A DNA stretch of 15,252 bases from Galactobacter sp. (lineage in GTDB: Bacteria > Actinomycetota > Actinomycetes > Actinomycetales > Micrococcaceae). How positions within the stretch are numbered: position 1 is the first letter of the stretch; every line of letters begins with the position of its first letter. Under the pieces are notes generated by a model that made no database searches, was not told the DNA's origin, and saw only the letters and a program-made list of their open reading frames with translations. Shown here piece by piece: positions 12,138-15,252 of the stretch. The DNA is taken from NCBI RefSeq assembly GCF_022712295.1, contig NZ_JALAGT010000003.1, positions 1 to 15,252 on the forward strand, in the 5' to 3' direction. Made by a program: the position numbers and the translations under genes.

Positions 12138-13726
12138 CCCGTCACCTGCTGGTGTTGGGCGGCGGCGTGGCCGGACTGAGCGCCACGCTCGCCGCGGCCG
12201 AGGCCGGTCTCGACGTCACCCTCGTGGACACGCACCACCTGGAATCCTCCGCATCGGTGCAGGCGCAGGGTGGGTTGGCCGCCGTCATCGCTCAGGGCGT
12301 GGCGCACGGTGATTCCGTGGGCAGCCACGTCTCGGACACCCTTGCGGCCGGCGCCTTCCATGGCGACGCTGCCGTGGTCGCTGCGATCTGCGCGGCCGCG
12401 TCCAGTCACGTCGACACGCTGACGCGCTGGGGCACGGCATGGGATCGGACCGAGTCCGGCGCGCTGTCCCTCACCCGGGAGGCGGCCCACGCCCACGACC
12501 GCATCCTGCACATCGGCGGCGACGCCACCGGAGCCGGGATCGTCGCCGCGCTCTCTGCGCGCGTGCGAGGCCTCGCGGACCAAGGGCGTGTCAGGCTGCT
12601 GACCGACACGCGCGCCGTGCGGCTGCTCACGGCCAACGGTGCGGTGACGGGCACACGGCTGCGGCGCCCCTCCGTCGGGCGTGACACAGACGTCACCGCG
12701 GACGCCGTCCTGCTCGCCACGGGTGGCCTGAGCGGGGTCTACGGGCTGCGCACCTCGCGCTGGGGTAACCCGGCCGACGCGGTGGGCCTCGCCCTGACCG
12801 CGGGCGCAGCCATCGCGGATGCCGAGATGGTCCAATTCCACCCCACCTACGCCCCGGACGCGGCCTTCATGATCTCTGAGGCCGTGCGCGGTGAGGGCGC
12901 AGTGCTGCGCGACGCCTCGGGGGAGCGGTTCATGCTCGGCCTGGACCCGCGAGGCGAACTCGCACCACGCGACGTGGTTTCGCGCGGCGTCTTCGGCGCC
13001 CAGGGTGGCGCCTGGCTGGACGCCTCACCCATCGTTGCCCGCGAAGGGCGTGGCTTCCTTGCCACGCGATTCCCCACCATCACGGCGGCCCTCGCCCGCG
13101 CAGGGCTGGACCTCGAGCGTGATCCCGTCCGCGTCACCCCGGCCGAGCACTACTGGATGGGCGGCGTGGCCACGGATGCGGCGTCCCGCTCCACGGTGCC
13201 CGGGCTCCTCGTGGCGGGCGAGGCCGCCCGCTCCGGGCTGCACGGGGCCAACCGCCTGGCCTCCAACTCCCTACTCGAAGGCGTGCACATGGGCTTGGCA
13301 GCAGTGGCCACGGTCGTTGCGGGCCACCACACGCTGCCCGGCAGGCCCGATCTCGGCGCGTCGCCCCGGCCGACCGTGTCCACCGGGACCGGGCTGGAAC
13401 TGGCCCCGCCGCACGACGCGGTCGTGGCCGTCCAGGCGCTCGCCGACACCCACCTCGGCGTGCGCAGGACCGGGGCGGGAATCGCCACGGCACTGCGGGA
13501 ACTCTCACGGCTCCGAGACCGCCACGGCTGGTTCCCCGAACTCGCCGCGGCCCAGGCCGTCGCGACCGCAGCCCTGGCCCGCACCGGATCGTTGGGTGCG
13601 CACGTTCGCGACGACACCGCAGGCGCCTCCCGCCCTGGCGACACCGTCGCGGTGGTGGCCCACCACACGACGCCGGGCATTCATACCCCTCACCAGAACA
13701 AGCAACTCCAGGAGGCCGGCGCATGA
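12134..13726 (+). CDS. nadB: L-aspartate oxidase
   Basis: A 530-residue FAD enzyme that oxidises L-aspartate to iminoaspartate. The N-terminus has the dinucleotide fold LGGGVAGLSA (8-17). The flavin/substrate region includes SVQAQGGLAAV (41-51), QFHPTYAP with H236, SEAVRGEG with E249, LAPRDVVSR with R279, and EHYWMGGV with H339. These line up with the E. coli substrate residues H244, E260, R290 and H351. GLHGANRLASNSLLEG closes the FAD site. The C-terminal helical domain (about 410-530) is intact. The GTG start overlaps the nadA stop (GTGA) and has only a weak Shine-Dalgarno, so translation is probably coupled to nadA. The frame is open further upstream, but that region is the nadA gene read in another frame. 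Confidence 0.92.
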   Translation: MTRHLLVLGGGVAGLSATLAAAEAGLDVTLVDTHHLESSASVQAQGGLAAVIAQGVAHGDSVGSHVSDTLAAGAFHGDAAVVAAICAAASSHVDTLTRWGTAWDRTESGALSLTREAAHAHDRILHIGGDATGAGIVAALSARVRGLADQGRVRLLTDTRAVRLLTANGAVTGTRLRRPSVGRDTDVTADAVLLATGGLSGVYGLRTSRWGNPADAVGLALTAGAAIADAEMVQFHPTYAPDAAFMISEAVRGEGAVLRDASGERFMLGLDPRGELAPRDVVSRGVFGAQGGAWLDASPIVAREGRGFLATRFPTITAALARAGLDLERDPVRVTPAEHYWMGGVATDAASRSTVPGLLVAGEAARSGLHGANRLASNSLLEGVHMGLAAVATVVAGHHTLPGRPDLGASPRPTVSTGTGLELAPPHDAVVAVQALADTHLGVRRTGAGIATALRELSRLRDRHGWFPELAAAQAVATAALARTGSLGAHVRDDTAGASRPGDTVAVVAHHTTPGIHTPHQNKQLQEAGA

Positions 13727-14622
13727 GCGCGTTTCCCGTCCCCACCCCGCCCGCCGCGGCCGTGGAGGCCATCGTGGCGGCAGCGCTCGCCGAGGATGCG
13801 CCCCACGGGGACCTGACCGCGCAGGGACTGGTCCCGGCAGACGCGACGGCGATCGCCGCGGTCGTCGCCCGCGTCCCGGGCGTGCTGGCGGGCGGCGACG
13901 TGTTCGCCGAGGCCATGCGGCAGGCCGCGGCAGGCGGCGCGCCCGTGAAGGTGGATCAGGCCGTGGCAGACGGCGAAGCTTTTGACGCCGGAGCCACGCT
14001 GCTGTGGGTGTCCGGCCCGGCCCGCGCCGTGTTGTTGGGAGAACGGGTGGGCCTCAATCTGCTCCAGCGGCTCTCCGGCATCGCGACCGCGACGGCCCAC
14101 TTGGTGGGCCTGGTCAGGGAGGCCGGAGGGCATGCCCGCGTGGCCGACACCCGCAAGACCACTCCAGGCCTTCGCGTGCTCGAGCGCTACGCCGTGCGCT
14201 GCGGTGGCGGCTCCAACCACCGGGACAACCTCTCCGAAGCGGTCATGGCCAAGGACAATCACCTCTCCCTGCTTGGCTCGGGCTCGGATCTGACTCGGGC
14301 GCTGATGGATGCCAAGGCCCGTTGGGGACACACCGTGCACGTCGAGGTCGAGGTGGACCGGCCGGACCAGATCGACGCGGTGCTGGCGGCCGGGGTGGAC
14401 ACCATCATGCTGGACAACTTCTCGCTCTCGGAGACTGCGGAGGCGGTGGAGCACATAGCGGGTCGGGCCATCGTGGAGGCCTCCGGGACCGTCACGGCCG
14501 AGACCATCGGGGCGATCGCGGCCACCGGCGTCGACGTGATCTCGAGCGGTGCCATCACGCACTCGGTGAAGGCCCTGGACCTGGGGCTGGACTTCGAGGT
14601 GCAGGCCGGGGCCTCCGAATGA
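13723..14622 (+). CDS. nadC: Nicotinate-nucleotide pyrophosphorylase (carboxylating)
   Basis: A 299-residue type II phosphoribosyltransferase converting quinolinate and PRPP to nicotinate mononucleotide, CO2 and PPi. Family motifs are EDAPHGDLT (24-32), the active-site stretch DTRKTTPGLR (142-151), GGGSNHRDNL (161-170), KDNHLSLLG (177-185), MLDNF near 229-233, EASGTVT near 251-257, and ISSGAITHSVKALDLGLDF near the end, which binds phosphate. Length is normal for the family (about 285-300). The ATG overlaps the nadB stop as ATGA, with GGAGG at 13711-13715. It is the last de novo pathway enzyme encoded in the operon; later steps (NadD, NadE) are not in the window. Confidence 0.94.
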   Translation: MSAFPVPTPPAAAVEAIVAAALAEDAPHGDLTAQGLVPADATAIAAVVARVPGVLAGGDVFAEAMRQAAAGGAPVKVDQAVADGEAFDAGATLLWVSGPARAVLLGERVGLNLLQRLSGIATATAHLVGLVREAGGHARVADTRKTTPGLRVLERYAVRCGGGSNHRDNLSEAVMAKDNHLSLLGSGSDLTRALMDAKARWGHTVHVEVEVDRPDQIDAVLAAGVDTIMLDNFSLSETAEAVEHIAGRAIVEASGTVTAETIGAIAATGVDVISSGAITHSVKALDLGLDFEVQAGASE

Positions 14623-15252
14623 TCAACCTGGACGCCTCCGCGACCCAGGCCGTGCGCCCGCAGGTGCTGGAGACGGTCCTGCCGTTGTTCACCGAAGCGT
14701 TCGGGAACCCCGCCAGCCACCACGAGGCCGGCGAGGAGGCCCTCCGGGCCCTGGACTGGGGGCGGGCCTTGGCCGCGGAGGCGTTGGGGACGCGGCCGTC
14801 TCGGGTGGTCTTCACCTCCGGAGGCACCGAGTCCAATGCGCTGGCCTTGCACGGGACGCTTCTGGCCCGCCCGCGAGGCAAGCACGTGCTCATCACCGCG
14901 ATGGAACACCCGTCCGTGGTCTCCACCGCGGCGCAGCTCGCCGCCTGGCACGGCGCCGAGGTCGAGGTGATCCCCGTGGGTCGCTCCGGCGTGGTGGATC
15001 CGTCCGAGGTCGCCGCACGGCTGCGCCCCGACACCACGCTGGTGGCGATGATGGCCGTGAACAACGAGGTGGGGACGGTTCAGCCCGTCCGTGACGTGGC
15101 CGCGCTGGCCCAGTCGGTGGGAGCCCGGTTGCACGTGGACGCCGTGCAGGCCGGGTCTTGGATGGATCTGCAACCGCTGATGTTCGCCGCGGACACCCTG
15201 TCCGTCTCCGGCCACAAGCTCGGTGGCCTCAAGGGGGCCGGGGTGTTGGGGC
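14619..15252 (+). CDS. nadS: Cysteine desulfurase, NadS-type, partial at the window end
   Basis: The first 211 residues of a class V PLP aminotransferase-fold cysteine desulfurase; the gene runs off the window. Visible landmarks are TSGGTESNALAL near 66-77, MEHPSVV with H97, HVDAVQ with D174 and Q177, and SGHK with the PLP lysine K200. The catalytic cysteine loop lies beyond the end. The usual N-terminal D-N-A-A-T-T is D-A-S-A-T-Q here (5-10). Desulfurases in nad operons (NadS) are thought to supply sulfur for the NadA 4Fe-4S cluster; here the ATG overlaps the nadC stop as ATGA, so it belongs to the same transcript. A general IscS-type role cannot be excluded. Confidence 0.88.
   Translation, partial: MINLDASATQAVRPQVLETVLPLFTEAFGNPASHHEAGEEALRALDWGRALAAEALGTRPSRVVFTSGGTESNALALHGTLLARPRGKHVLITAMEHPSVVSTAAQLAAWHGAEVEVIPVGRSGVVDPSEVAARLRPDTTLVAMMAVNNEVGTVQPVRDVAALAQSVGARLHVDAVQAGSWMDLQPLMFAADTLSVSGHKLGGLKGAGVLG

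Overview
The window comes from a high-GC Gram-positive bacterium (Actinomycetota). The evidence is the GC-rich coding sequence with strong third-position G/C bias, many GTG starts, a mycothiol S-conjugate amidase (mycothiol is an actinobacterial thiol), a DUF4307 protein and a PIN-PhoH protein. The gene order ilvA / greA / DUF4307 / mca / small membrane protein / cis-prenyltransferase / phoH resembles the order I recall from Micrococcales and, in part, from Mycobacterium tuberculosis (the Rv1080c-Rv1095 neighbourhood). A Micrococcaceae-like host is my best guess, but it is not proven.

Layout. Bases 1-170 stand out. The first 120 bases are only about 49% GC by hand count. They carry imperfect short repeats and run into the 3' half of a tRNA gene (from the anticodon loop to the encoded CCA) with no matching 5' half. 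I read this as one end (attL or attR) of an element integrated in a tRNA gene, with the element lying left of the window. A PTH2-type peptidyl-tRNA hydrolase gene begins only 29 bp after the tRNA fragment. It is followed by a seven-helix BI-1/YccA protein with a clear intrinsic terminator, an AI-2E family membrane protein and threonine ammonia-lyase (ilvA). ilvA converges with greA across a perfect 21-bp hairpin that can terminate transcription in both directions.

The middle block (about 4.8-9.9 kb) is conserved core genome. It holds greA and a DUF4307 membrane protein on the minus strand. Divergent from them are mca, a small single-helix protein, a short-chain-type cis-prenyltransferase (uppS/Rv1086 family) and phoH2 (PIN nuclease plus PhoH ATPase).

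The right third is a complete-looking, self-regulated NAD de novo operon: nrtR-nadA-nadB-nadC-nadS. NrtR is a Nudix-fold repressor whose catalytic glutamates are missing. A 21-bp inverted repeat, TTAGAGTC-N5-GACTCAAA, lies directly downstream of a -10 box, as expected for its operator. NadB oxidises aspartate, NadA condenses iminoaspartate with DHAP using a 4Fe-4S cluster, NadC makes nicotinate mononucleotide, and NadS (a cysteine desulfurase cut by the window end) supplies sulfur for the NadA cluster. All four junctions overlap by 3 or 4 bp (ATGA or GTGA), so translation is probably coupled through the operon.

I see no CRISPR array, IS element or transposase, and no clearly new multi-gene system. 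The most interesting points are the tRNA-embedded attachment site and its effect on the downstream gene, the predicted NrtR operator, the chain-length residue of the prenyltransferase, and the structured leader of greA.
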